NCBI GenBank assembly: GCA_045657105.1
Contig: JAZOSN010000002.1
Coordinates: forward strand, 1 to 34,678
Length of the DNA: 34,678 bases
Direction of reading: 5' to 3'
Source: SIG672 sp045657105
GTDB taxonomy: Bacteria > Bacillota > Clostridia > Oscillospirales > CAG-272
Within the stretch, counting starts at the first letter, position 1; each line of letters starts with the position of its first letter. Shown here in pieces: positions 22,082 to 30,303 of the stretch. The notes beneath the pieces are model-generated. The model was not told the origin of the DNA and did no database searches. It saw only the letters and a list, made by a program, of their open reading frames with translations. The position numbers and the translations under genes were made by a program.

Positions 22082-22849
22082 TTATTCCTGTTCTATATCG
22101 GAAGGCTTATCCGAATATACGAGATATTCGAGAGGATCGGTAGCGTTTCCGCTTATTTCAAGCTCGAAATGCAGATGGGCTTCGTCCGAAAACTCGACCA
22201 TCGCGCTTTCTCCGACGTATCCTATGACCTCGCCGCTTTTTACCTCTCTACCCTCAACGGTACCCTCGGGCAGAGTTTCTCCAAGGTTTTTATAGTGCGA
22301 TACCACGCCGTCCTTATGCTCGATAGTTACACAGTATCCCATAAAAGGATCGTAGTAAACGCCATCGATCTTTCCGGCAAGGCATGCCTTTACCTCGCTT
22401 CCTGCGGACGCCGAAATGTCAATTCCGCTATGGGTACGGTAATCTCCGAGAGTGAGGGAGTAAACAAGCTCTTCGGTGCTATGCTGCTTGAAAACGTACC
22501 CTTCAACGGGAGAGGACCATTTCGGCTCGTCGGGCAGAGGTACGACCGTTTCCTGATCGTTTTTGTCGCCGTTGCCTGAGGTATCGTCACTCGGATCGTC
22601 ACTCGGCTTTTCGTTTGGTTTTTCGTCCGGCTTTTCGTCGTCGGGAGCTTGTACGTTTGAGTTTGTATCTCCCTGCCCGCCGTTTTGCTCGACGTCGTTT
22701 CCTGTGTCGGGAAGCGGAGTCGGCTTATGATGTCCGCGATTTGCAATAGCTACCGTAAAGACCGTTACCGTGATAATAAGCATCGCGGCAAGCACTATGG
22801 CTATCACGGCAGACAGCTTTTTGCTTGAAATTTTGAATCGACCGTTCAT
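22082..22849 (-). CDS. spoIIQ: M23 (LytM) family membrane-anchored endopeptidase, SpoIIQ-like
   Basis: 255 residues: single N-terminal transmembrane helix (12-35), a low-complexity Pro/Glu/Asp/Lys linker (about 40-105, repeats of DEKP/NEKP/SDD), and a LytM domain (about 110-245). Zinc and catalytic residues are intact: His140 and Asp144 in THSGIDIS, His225 and His227 in HLHFEL. Such an architecture in a sporulator beside spoIIE is that of SpoIIQ, whose forespore membrane anchor pairs with mother-cell SpoIIIAH; clostridial versions keep zinc binding. The gene name is inferred from architecture and context, not from sequence search. ATG 22847-22849 chosen; a TTG four codons earlier overlaps an upstream stop. 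Confidence 0.75.
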   Translation of the reverse strand: MNGRFKISSKKLSAVIAIVLAAMLIITVTVFTVAIANRGHHKPTPLPDTGNDVEQNGGQGDTNSNVQAPDDEKPDEKPNEKPSDDPSDDTSGNGDKNDQETVVPLPDEPKWSSPVEGYVFKQHSTEELVYSLTLGDYRTHSGIDISASAGSEVKACLAGKIDGVYYDPFMGYCVTIEHKDGVVSHYKNLGETLPEGTVEGREVKSGEVIGYVGESAMVEFSDEAHLHFELEISGNATDPLEYLVYSDKPSDIEQE

Positions 22850-22857
22850 TTTGTAAA

Positions 22858-22998
22858 TCAATCCTTCCTTGTTTTGGGAGCCCTATACGCCTCGACCGCC
22901 TGATATATGTTCGGAAAGCGTACACGCTCCCAAGCGAAAGAGCCGTTTGAATTAAGAGGGCTTTTTAACCTTCCTTCAACTCTTCCGTCTGTTTGCAC
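22858..22998 (-). CDS. Possible small protein gene upstream of the spoIIQ-like gene
   Basis: 46 codons from GTG 22996-22998, which has AAGGA 7 nt upstream, to a TGA at 22858-22860 that overlaps a possible TTG start of the M23 gene. The product is basic and has no recognised domain or membrane helix. Spacing and a proper ribosome binding site are the only support; it may be just a leader peptide or chance. Confidence 0.3.
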   Translation of the reverse strand: MQTDGRVEGRLKSPLNSNGSFAWERVRFPNIYQAVEAYRAPKTRKD

Positions 22999-23011
22999 CG
23001 TTTTGTCCTTC

Positions 23012-23041
23012 TTATTTTTACCTTTTGCAGAGTATTTATGC
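23012..23041 (-). promoter_or_regulatory. Candidate forespore (sigma-F/G type) promoter of spoIIQ-like gene
   Basis: Minus-strand GCATA (23037-23041) and GGTAAAAATAA (23012-23022) match the -35 GYATA and -10 GGnnAnAnT forms used by sigma-F, but the spacing is 14 bp where 15-16 is usual. It is about 165 bp upstream of the start codon. No sigma-A promoter is evident in the gap 22862-23237. Confidence 0.35.
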
Positions 23042-23110
23042 AATTTTTTTGCACAGGCTTACTTTTTTACCTTTCGTTTTTTACATACTCGGGCAAAAAG
23101 CGATGGAATT

Positions 23111-23196
23111 TCTCGAAATAAGCGAATATCGTACCAAAAAAACTTTTTTTCGCCCTTTCTGTTTCGACCTATTATTCGCAGAGTATGTTGTAGAAT
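23111..23196 (+). promoter_or_regulatory. Possible Spo0A-controlled promoter of spoIIE
   Basis: TAGAAT (23191-23196) is a plausible -10. Two near-matches (6 of 7) to the 0A box TGNCGAA lie upstream: TCTCGAA at 23111-23117 and the reverse TTCGACC at 23163-23169. In other sporulators spoIIE is activated by phosphorylated Spo0A; here it is only suggested. Confidence 0.35.
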
Positions 23197-23237
23197 AATT
23201 TTGATAAATCTCGTAAAAATCGAAAGGAACTGAAAAA

Positions 23238-25664
23238 ATGCAAAATAATCGGGACAAACGGACTGTAAAGCTGTTTAAAAAAATCTACTTTGAGGTATCG
23301 GACAGGCTTTCTGATGTAAAGCGAGCAACCGTCGATTTTCTCGGACGGCTCGGTGAGGAGCAGGACGCTCTCGTGCTCGGACAAGCCGCCGAAAACGGGG
23401 GCGTCACAGAGGGCTACCGCCTGAGAAGGCGAGCCGCCTTTTCTCTGCTTTTCGCGCTACTCGGATTTCTTTTCGCGGGCGGCGAGGTCTTTTTCGGAGC
23501 AAGACCGTTCGCTCTCGCTCTTCTCTGCGCGTCCGGGTACGCCGGAACGATATTCGTTTACATAGGTGCCGTCGCAGGTGCGCTCGTTTCGGGCGAGGCA
23601 GTTGCCGCGAGCATAATCGCATACACCCTCACGCTCGGTATAAGGCTGGTTCTTTCTTCTCACGCCGACGCGAACGTCGCTATAAAAAGCTTCGAGGAAA
23701 ATCTCACTCTCAGGTGTCTTATCGCGAGCGTGGCAGGATTTTTACTCGGACTCAGCGGAGTTATCGGCGAAAGATTTTCACTTGAATCGGTTTACGTTAT
23801 GTTATTTTTAACTCTTTCGGTACCGATATTCACCGCCGCGTTCAGAGCTTCGCTCGGCAGAGGTGCGAGCTCAACCCTGCGCGATTTTTCGGTCTGCATA
23901 CTGCTTTTCGTACTCATCTACTCTCTTCGCGAGCATAGCTTCTTCGGTCTGTCGTTTGCTATGATCGTCGCATCGCTCGTGATATTTTACGTTTCTTACG
24001 GAAGCGGCTTCCTGCGCGGAACGCTCGTCGGAATAATCTGCGGACTCGCATTTGATCCTGTGGTAGCACCCGCATTTGCGGTGCTCGGTATGGCGGCAGG
24101 GGCGCTTCGCATCGTCGGCATCGGCGTTTCGGTATCTCTTTCTACCGTTCTCGCCTGCATTATGCTCGTCTATATAGACGGTCCCTCTATGCTTCTCTCG
24201 CTTGCAGGCAACCTGCTTTTCGCCGCGGTCATCTTCTGGCCGCTCGCCAAAAGCGGTGTTCTGCCCGGATTTATGCTTTTCACAGGTCCGCACGAGGGCG
24301 TTGAGCGCAAATACGCCGAGGAAAAGCGGCGGGTTTCCGAACGCGACCGTCTTGCCGCGATGTCAGAATCCTTTGACGCGCTCGCGACGACCTTTCTCAA
24401 AATCTCGGACAGACAACGCTATCCGGGAAGCTATGAGCTCAGAGAAATGTGCAACGCGGTAGTAACAAAGCACTGCCGCCACTGTCCGCTTAACGTGCTC
24501 TGTTGGCAGAAGGATTACGAGGAAAGCAGTGAAGTCATAGACTCTGTCGTTGAGCGACTGAGAAAGAGCGGAACGCTCGACCGCGACGATCTGCCCGATA
24601 AATTCAGAAAGCGTTGCCGAAGCACCGACAGGATCATAGGAGATATAAACGAGGGCGCCGCAGAGCTCCTCGAAAATGCGATAAAACGCGACAAGACCGA
24701 GCTTTTTGCGCTCGACTACGAGGCGATGTCCGAGCTGCTGCGCGACGCGGTATCAGAAAATGACGAGGAGTTTGAAACAGACGCCGGGCTCGCGAAAAAC
24801 GCCTCGAATATACTCGGCAGGCTCGGAGTCCGCTCCGCCGCATGGGGAGCTTGGGGCAAAAGAAAAAAGACGCTCGTAGCGTCGGGAATAGATATAGGAA
24901 CGCTCGCTGTAAGCGCCGCCGAGATAAGACGTGCGCTCTGTGAGGGAACAGGGCTCTCGCTCGGAGATCCCAAATTCGTGTTCGAGGGTGACTACGTGAC
25001 GATGACTCTCGAAAGCAGAGAAAACTACTCGGTCGAGTCCTTTACGATAGCAGGTAAAAAGAAGGACGAGAACGAAAGCGGCGACGTTATCCGTACCTTT
25101 GAGTCGGACGGAAAAATGAGCTACGCCATCATCTGCGACGGAATGGGAAGCGGTCCGAGAGCGGCGCAGTGTGCAGGAATATCTGCGCTTTTCATTGAAA
25201 AGATGCTCTCGGCAGGCAATTTCAAGAACGTCACTATGAAAATGCTCTCGAACTTTATCCGCTCGCGCGGCGAGGAGTGCCACTGCACTGTCGATCTTTT
25301 CGAATTCGACCGTCTGTCGGGCGAGGGAGTTTTCGTGAAATGCGGAGCCGCCGCATCTTATATCCTGCGCGGCGGAAACCTTTTCAAAATAGACGCGAGC
25401 ACGATGCCTCTCGGCATCACGCGCGAGATCAACGCCGAAAATATCAAGATGTCCCTGCAAAGCGACGATATCGTCGTTATGATGAGCGACGGAGTGGCGC
25501 ACTGTCTTGAAGACGCGCTCTGGGTGCCCGAGGTTATAATCTCCTGCGGCAAATCCTCCTGCGAGGAAACCGCACGCGCGATCTATACGCGCGCCGTCAG
25601 TGAAAACGGCGAGGATGACGACATCAGTATCGCGGTAATCAAAATCGGCGATATTGCGGCATAA
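23238..25664 (+). CDS. spoIIE: Stage II sporulation protein E (PP2C-type phosphatase)
   Basis: 808 residues. N-terminal membrane domain with about ten helices (65-345), a central region containing the Cys cluster 405/413/416/422 (CRHCPLNVLCW) seen in this family, and a C-terminal PP2C phosphatase with DGMGSG (Asp634), SDG (Asp751) and the acidic DDDIS (793-797). It dephosphorylates SpoIIAA and so activates sigma-F in the forespore, and helps polar division. GAAAGGAACTG precedes the ATG. It lies divergent from the LytM gene and is convergent with metH. Confidence 0.97.
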   Translation: MQNNRDKRTVKLFKKIYFEVSDRLSDVKRATVDFLGRLGEEQDALVLGQAAENGGVTEGYRLRRRAAFSLLFALLGFLFAGGEVFFGARPFALALLCASGYAGTIFVYIGAVAGALVSGEAVAASIIAYTLTLGIRLVLSSHADANVAIKSFEENLTLRCLIASVAGFLLGLSGVIGERFSLESVYVMLFLTLSVPIFTAAFRASLGRGASSTLRDFSVCILLFVLIYSLREHSFFGLSFAMIVASLVIFYVSYGSGFLRGTLVGIICGLAFDPVVAPAFAVLGMAAGALRIVGIGVSVSLSTVLACIMLVYIDGPSMLLSLAGNLLFAAVIFWPLAKSGVLPGFMLFTGPHEGVERKYAEEKRRVSERDRLAAMSESFDALATTFLKISDRQRYPGSYELREMCNAVVTKHCRHCPLNVLCWQKDYEESSEVIDSVVERLRKSGTLDRDDLPDKFRKRCRSTDRIIGDINEGAAELLENAIKRDKTELFALDYEAMSELLRDAVSENDEEFETDAGLAKNASNILGRLGVRSAAWGAWGKRKKTLVASGIDIGTLAVSAAEIRRALCEGTGLSLGDPKFVFEGDYVTMTLESRENYSVESFTIAGKKKDENESGDVIRTFESDGKMSYAIICDGMGSGPRAAQCAGISALFIEKMLSAGNFKNVTMKMLSNFIRSRGEECHCTVDLFEFDRLSGEGVFVKCGAAASYILRGGNLFKIDASTMPLGITREINAENIKMSLQSDDIVVMMSDGVAHCLEDALWVPEVIISCGKSSCEETARAIYTRAVSENGEDDDISIAVIKIGDIAA

Positions 25665-25709
25665 AAACTGCCTTATGATCTGCAAAATTCAGATCATAAG
25701 GCAGTTTTT
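25663..25709. terminator. Bidirectional terminator between spoIIE and metH
   Basis: Perfect 20-bp stem (25663-25682 with 25690-25709), 7-nt loop, ending in AAAAA/TTTTT on the two sides; the strongest hairpin of the window. Confidence 0.93.
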
Positions 25710-25711
25710 GA

Positions 25712-28114
25712 CTAACTCAGGCTTATTTCTTCTGCGTATCTGACCGCTTCCATAGCATCGCGCGCATATCTGTCTGCGCCGATCATCTCTGCATACTGCT
25801 CGTTCAGTACCGCTCCTCCGACTACGACCTTGCACCACGGAGCCTTTTCACGAAGAAGCTTTATAGTTTCCTCCATGGCAGGCACGGTGGTCGTCATAAG
25901 TGCGCTCAGTCCGACTATCGGAGCGTGGAGCTCTACCGTCTTTTCTACGATAGCCTCGGGCGAAACGTCGCGTCCGAGATCGTACACGTCAAAGCCGTAA
26001 TTTTCAAGCAGAAGCTTTACGATATTCTTTCCTATATCGTGAATATCTCCCTTTACCGTCGCGAGAACGAAGGCGCATTTACCCGACGCCTTTCTTCCGC
26101 CGAGAGCGAGCTTTATCTGCTCGAAGGCGCTTTTTGCCGCCTCGGCACTCATAAGAAGCTGAGGCAGATATACCGTCTTTTTTTCAAATCCTTCGCCCAC
26201 GGTATTGAGCGCAGGGATTATCTCATTTTGAACGACCGAGAGCGGATCCTCGCTCTTTACAAGCTCGGCGGTGATCTCTGCCGCTCTCTCTTTAAGTCCC
26301 TTGGCGACCGCTCTTTGAAGCTCTGAGGCGTAATCTGACCTGCTTGCACTCTCGGGAGCCTTCACCGAGGTATTTCCGATCTGCTCGGGCATCGACTGCG
26401 CGAACGCGATATATTCTCCGCAGTTTTCATCCTTGCCGGAGAGCGCAAGATAGGCTCTGTAAGACTTCATCATATCGAGTGAATACGGATTCATTATCGC
26501 CGCAGAAAGTCCGTTTTGCATAGCGAGCGCAAAAAACGTACTGTTCACAGTATCTCTCTGCGGAAGTCCAAACGAAACGTTCGAAACACCGAGCGACGTG
26601 TGACAACCGAGAGTGTTTTTTATAAGCGATACCGCGCGCAGGGTTTCCTTTGCAGCAGAGCTGTCCGCGCTTATTGTGAGCGCAAGCGGATCGAATATAA
26701 TATCCTTTTTATCAATACCGTATTTTTCGGCTTCCGAAAGTATCCTTTCGGCAATTTTCAGTCTGTCCTCGGCTTTTTCGGGAATTCCGTTCTCATCAAG
26801 CGTGAGGGCAACCACAAGTCCGCCGTACTTTTTGGCAAGCGGAAATACGCTCTCGATGCTTTCCCTTTTTCCGCTCACCGAATTTATCATAGCCTTTCCG
26901 TTATAGCGGCGGAGCGCAGACTCCATAGCTTTCGCGTCCGAGGTGTCTATCTGCAAAGGAAGATCGATTATCGCTTGAAGCTCAGTCACCGCGCTTGTGA
27001 GCATTTTCGCCTCGTCTATTTCGGGAAGTCCGACGTTGACATCGAGAATATGCACGCCTGCCTCCTGCTCGGCAAGACCTTCCTTCAAGATATAATCCAT
27101 ATCGTTTGCTTTGAGCGCTTCCTTGAAGCGTTTTTTGCCGGTAGGATTTATTCTCTCTCCTATAAGTAAAGGAACGTCGTCGAATATTACGGCGTGAGTA
27201 TACGAGGAAACTGCCGTAATATTCTTTTTTTCTATTTGTTTTGGAGTAATATCCGCCGTTTTTCCGACAAGCGCGGATATATACTCGGGAGAGGTTCCAC
27301 AGCAACCGCCGACGATCCGCACGCCCTTTTCCACAAGCAAGGCAAGTGACGAGGAGAACTCGTCGGGCGAAACGTCATAGAACGTCCTTTGGTTCTCTAC
27401 CCTCGGCAGACCTGCATTGGGTTTAAGTATTACCGGAACAGAGGCGTACTTCAAATACTCGCAGACAACATCTGAAAGCGCATTCGGCCCGAGCGAGCAG
27501 TTTACTCCGATAGCGTCCGCTCCCATTCCTTCGAGCATCGTGACCATAGCCGCGGCACACGCGCCGGTCATAAGCTTTTTATCCTCTCCGTAGGCGTTTG
27601 ATACGAAGATCGGCAGATCGCAGTTTTCCTTTGCCGCAAGAAGCGCGGCTTTGGTTTCATAGCTATCGTTCATCGTTTCGATGAATATAAGATCTGCGCC
27701 GTATTTTACACCGAGCTTTACCGTTTCGGCAAAAAGAGCGACCGCGTCCTCGAAGTCAAGATCTCCGTAGGGCGCGAGCATTCTGCCCGACGGACCGACG
27801 TCGAGCGCAATAAACTTTTCCTGAGGCGCGTGGCTCTCTTCTCTTGCCGCCTTCGCGTTTTCAAATGCGGCTTTGATAACTTTTTCAAGCTCGTCCTTTG
27901 AGAATTTGAGCAGATTTGCACCGAACGTGTTGGTGCTCACGATGTTCGAGCCTGCATCGAAATAATCGCGATGGATCTTTTTTATCACCTCGGGGTGAGA
28001 TATGTTCCATCTTTCGGGAAGCTCACCTACGCCAAGACCGCTCTCTTGAAGCAGGGTTCCCATAGATCCGTCGAGATAAAGTATATTATTTTTCAGAAAT
28101 TCCCTTATTTTCAC
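25712..28114 (-). CDS. metH: Cobalamin-dependent methionine synthase, lacking the activation domain
   Basis: 800 residues against about 1230 in E. coli MetH. Order: homocysteine domain with zinc Cys206, 271, 272 (VNCSLG, GGCCGT); methyltetrahydrofolate domain beginning LLIGERINPTG (317-326); cobalamin cap about 590-675; cobalamin domain with GDIHDIG (Asp690, His692). The SAM-binding reactivation domain is absent and is made by the gene immediately upstream. Start: GTG 28112-28114 with AGGAG 7 nt before; the open frame continues upstream but would overlap the activation gene. Transfers methyl from methyl-THF to homocysteine. Last gene of the metF operon. Confidence 0.95.
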   Translation of the reverse strand: MKIREFLKNNILYLDGSMGTLLQESGLGVGELPERWNISHPEVIKKIHRDYFDAGSNIVSTNTFGANLLKFSKDELEKVIKAAFENAKAAREESHAPQEKFIALDVGPSGRMLAPYGDLDFEDAVALFAETVKLGVKYGADLIFIETMNDSYETKAALLAAKENCDLPIFVSNAYGEDKKLMTGACAAAMVTMLEGMGADAIGVNCSLGPNALSDVVCEYLKYASVPVILKPNAGLPRVENQRTFYDVSPDEFSSSLALLVEKGVRIVGGCCGTSPEYISALVGKTADITPKQIEKKNITAVSSYTHAVIFDDVPLLIGERINPTGKKRFKEALKANDMDYILKEGLAEQEAGVHILDVNVGLPEIDEAKMLTSAVTELQAIIDLPLQIDTSDAKAMESALRRYNGKAMINSVSGKRESIESVFPLAKKYGGLVVALTLDENGIPEKAEDRLKIAERILSEAEKYGIDKKDIIFDPLALTISADSSAAKETLRAVSLIKNTLGCHTSLGVSNVSFGLPQRDTVNSTFFALAMQNGLSAAIMNPYSLDMMKSYRAYLALSGKDENCGEYIAFAQSMPEQIGNTSVKAPESASRSDYASELQRAVAKGLKERAAEITAELVKSEDPLSVVQNEIIPALNTVGEGFEKKTVYLPQLLMSAEAAKSAFEQIKLALGGRKASGKCAFVLATVKGDIHDIGKNIVKLLLENYGFDVYDLGRDVSPEAIVEKTVELHAPIVGLSALMTTTVPAMEETIKLLREKAPWCKVVVGGAVLNEQYAEMIGADRYARDAMEAVRYAEEISLS

Positions 28115-28143
28115 AGTTTTTCTCCTGAAATTCTTAAAATCTC

Positions 28144-28743
28144 TTATTTTATTCCTATTATCGCCGTGACAGATTTGGTCGGAGTCATAAGCAGAGAGGC
28201 GCTCAGCGACAGTCCGATCTTTTTCTGACAGTCGAGCACCTTGAAAATATCCCTTTGAAGCTCTATCGGGAGATCTCCGTACCCTGCACTGAACCGCGGT
28301 CGGCAGAGCTTCCCTTCGCTTTTCTTTTCCTTTGCGATCTGTGAGTTGAAGGCATCGCACAGGCTCTCGATGCGCTCTGTGCCTATTGCCTGAAAGATCA
28401 GAGCCTTTGACGGCGAAATCCTCGCATATTTTGCGATAAGTCTGTCAAGCGAAAGACCAACAGTCGCTCCGAAAAGGACGATGCTTTCGCACCCTTCGAG
28501 ATTTTTGGCAAGGTCGCGCGAGGTCGTCGAAGCAAAGCCGAGGTCGATCGCGCCGTCGTTTATTTTTATCGGAAACTGGCGGTAGCAGACCTTGTAGGTA
28601 AAAAGTCCGCTTGCCTCGTCTATACACTCTCTGACAAGCGCTTCAAGCTCGGGAGTCGCCATCTCTGCCTGTGCATACCGAAGGATCTCTTTTAGGTTAT
28701 ATTCGGGCGCGTCAAAGGAGCGCACCGCAGACGTGCCTAACAC
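28144..28743 (-). CDS. Methionine synthase activation-domain protein
   Basis: 199 residues, a free-standing version of the MetH C-terminal domain that binds S-adenosylmethionine and remethylates oxidised cobalamin. The key segment is RPRFSAGYGDLPIELQRDIF (Arg-x-x-x-GY contact to SAM), followed by SLSASLLMTPTKSVTAIIG, as in the E. coli domain. GTG 28741-28743 overlaps the metF stop by 7 nt; a GTG six codons downstream is another possible start. It ends 29 nt before metH, giving a split enzyme made from one transcript. Confidence 0.93.
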   Translation of the reverse strand: MLGTSAVRSFDAPEYNLKEILRYAQAEMATPELEALVRECIDEASGLFTYKVCYRQFPIKINDGAIDLGFASTTSRDLAKNLEGCESIVLFGATVGLSLDRLIAKYARISPSKALIFQAIGTERIESLCDAFNSQIAKEKKSEGKLCRPRFSAGYGDLPIELQRDIFKVLDCQKKIGLSLSASLLMTPTKSVTAIIGIK

Positions 28744-29621
28744 GTTTTTCCGAGAATATCCGAGAGATTTGCCTGTATCTTCTCGGCAACGTCAGGCTTA
28801 TTCATCGAATAGACGTGAACGTTTGTAATTCCGTTTGCAAACAGGTCGATTATCTGATCGGTAGCGTAAGCAATTCCTGCCTGCTTCATAGCCTCGGGCG
28901 ATGAGCCGAATTTATCAACGAGGCTTTTGAATCTCTGCGGCATAAACGAGCCCGAGAGCTTTATTGCACGCTCGACCTGATTTCCGTTAGTTATAGGCAT
29001 AACGCCCGGAATTATCGGCACTCTTATTCCTGCCTCGCGTATCTTATAAAGGAAATTATAGAGAAGATTGTTGTCGAAAAACATCTGAGTAGTCAAAAAA
29101 TCGCAGCCTGCATCGACCTTCTCTTTAAGGTGTTTTATATCGTCCTTCTGATTTGCGCTTTCGGGGTGGATCTCTGGATAGCAGGCTCCGCCTATGCAGA
29201 AATCCGCTCCGCTTTCCTTTATATCGCGTATAAGATCGACGGCGTGACGGTAAGCCCATTTGCTTCTGTCACTATTTTCGAGCTCGGGAGTGAGATCTCC
29301 GCGAAGAGCCATCACGTTCTCTATTCCCGATGCCTTCATCGCCTCTATTTTTTCGCGTACGGTTTCCTTTGTCGAGGACACACAGGTAAGATGAGCGAGA
29401 GTGGGAACCGAGTAGTGTTCCCTAATATTCTTTGCAATTTCGAGAGTATATTTACTCGTCCCTCCGCCTGCGCCGTAGGTCACACTCATAAACGAGGGAC
29501 GCAGCTTCGCGATCTCTTCGGTAGCGTGTCTGACGCTGTCGAACGCGCTATCGGTCTTCGGCGGAAACACCTCAAATGAGAGCGAAAATTGATTTTGACT
29601 TAAAAGCTTATCGAGTTTCAT
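28737..29621 (-). CDS. metF: 5,10-methylenetetrahydrofolate reductase
   Basis: 294 residues, FAD-dependent TIM barrel. SFEVFPPKTD near the N-terminus holds the catalytic Glu; VTYGAGGGT, LTCVSST, ALRGD and FLTTQMFFDN are the family's flavin and folate contacts. Makes methyl-THF for MetH. AAAGGTG lies upstream of the ATG. It overlaps the activation gene and follows the biotin ligase after 48 nt. Confidence 0.97.
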   Translation of the reverse strand: MKLDKLLSQNQFSLSFEVFPPKTDSAFDSVRHATEEIAKLRPSFMSVTYGAGGGTSKYTLEIAKNIREHYSVPTLAHLTCVSSTKETVREKIEAMKASGIENVMALRGDLTPELENSDRSKWAYRHAVDLIRDIKESGADFCIGGACYPEIHPESANQKDDIKHLKEKVDAGCDFLTTQMFFDNNLLYNFLYKIREAGIRVPIIPGVMPITNGNQVERAIKLSGSFMPQRFKSLVDKFGSSPEAMKQAGIAYATDQIIDLFANGITNVHVYSMNKPDVAEKIQANLSDILGKTC

Positions 29622-29669
29622 TTTAAGTAAGCACCTTTCGGAAATTTATGTGAGAAGCCTTGTTATAAA

Positions 29670-30293
29670 TCATATAAACACCGCATTTTCGGGTATTTCG
29701 GTGATGCAGCGTTCTTTGTATCTTCGAATTACGTCTTCTCTGTCGCTTTCGAGCTCCTTTTCAAGATTTTCGGCTATTTTCAGAGCAAGACGGGCTACCG
29801 TATCGTACGGAAGCTTATTTTCAGTCAGTTCTTCGAGCGATACTGCAAGCTTCGAGATCTCCTCGGAAAGTCTGCCTTTTTTGATATTCATACCGAATCC
29901 AACAACGGTAAACGAGCTATCTCCGCAAAAGACCGACTCGGCAAGAATTCCGCAGAGCTTTCTGCCGCGCGCGATAATATCGTTCACCCATTTCACGCCG
30001 CATTTGAGCGAAAAAAGCTCAAAAAGCGCGTCCGTGACCGCGTTTGCCGCCGCAAGAGTCATCGGAAAACCTGCCTTAAAACTCACACAAACGCTCATAT
30101 AAAGTCCGGACTCGGGCGACTCAAACACCCTGCCGTACTGTCCGTGTCCTGCGCTCTGAGCGAGTGCAAGAGCAAGAGTGCCCGGCTTTTGCGGACTTTT
30201 TTTCATATAGGTATTGGTAGAATCAATATTTTCAAAAACGATCGAGGCTCTGCCTCTTTGATCGAAATACTCCTTTATCTCACTGACAGTCAT
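29670..30293 (-). CDS. birA: Biotin-protein ligase catalytic domain
   Basis: 207 residues, class I (no N-terminal helix-turn-helix), so probably only an enzyme that biotinylates carboxyl carrier proteins. ENIDSTNTYM is the entry motif, KWVNDI (101-106) and KLCGILAES with catalytic Lys112 follow. The biotin/ATP loop, GRGRxGR in most members, is GHGQYGR (49-55), and KWPND is KWVND. The C-terminal domain is short. The start has only a distant GGAG, 13 nt upstream; coupling to the preceding gene 10 nt away is plausible. Confidence 0.88.
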   Translation of the reverse strand: MTVSEIKEYFDQRGRASIVFENIDSTNTYMKKSPQKPGTLALALAQSAGHGQYGRVFESPESGLYMSVCVSFKAGFPMTLAAANAVTDALFELFSLKCGVKWVNDIIARGRKLCGILAESVFCGDSSFTVVGFGMNIKKGRLSEEISKLAVSLEELTENKLPYDTVARLALKIAENLEKELESDREDVIRRYKERCITEIPENAVFI

Positions 30294-30303
30294 ACTAAGA
30301 TTT

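Noticed and set aside
28115..28360. N-terminal extension of MetH
   Set aside because: The extension overlaps the activation-protein gene in another frame, has no MetH homology, and GTG 28112-28114 has a good ribosome binding site.
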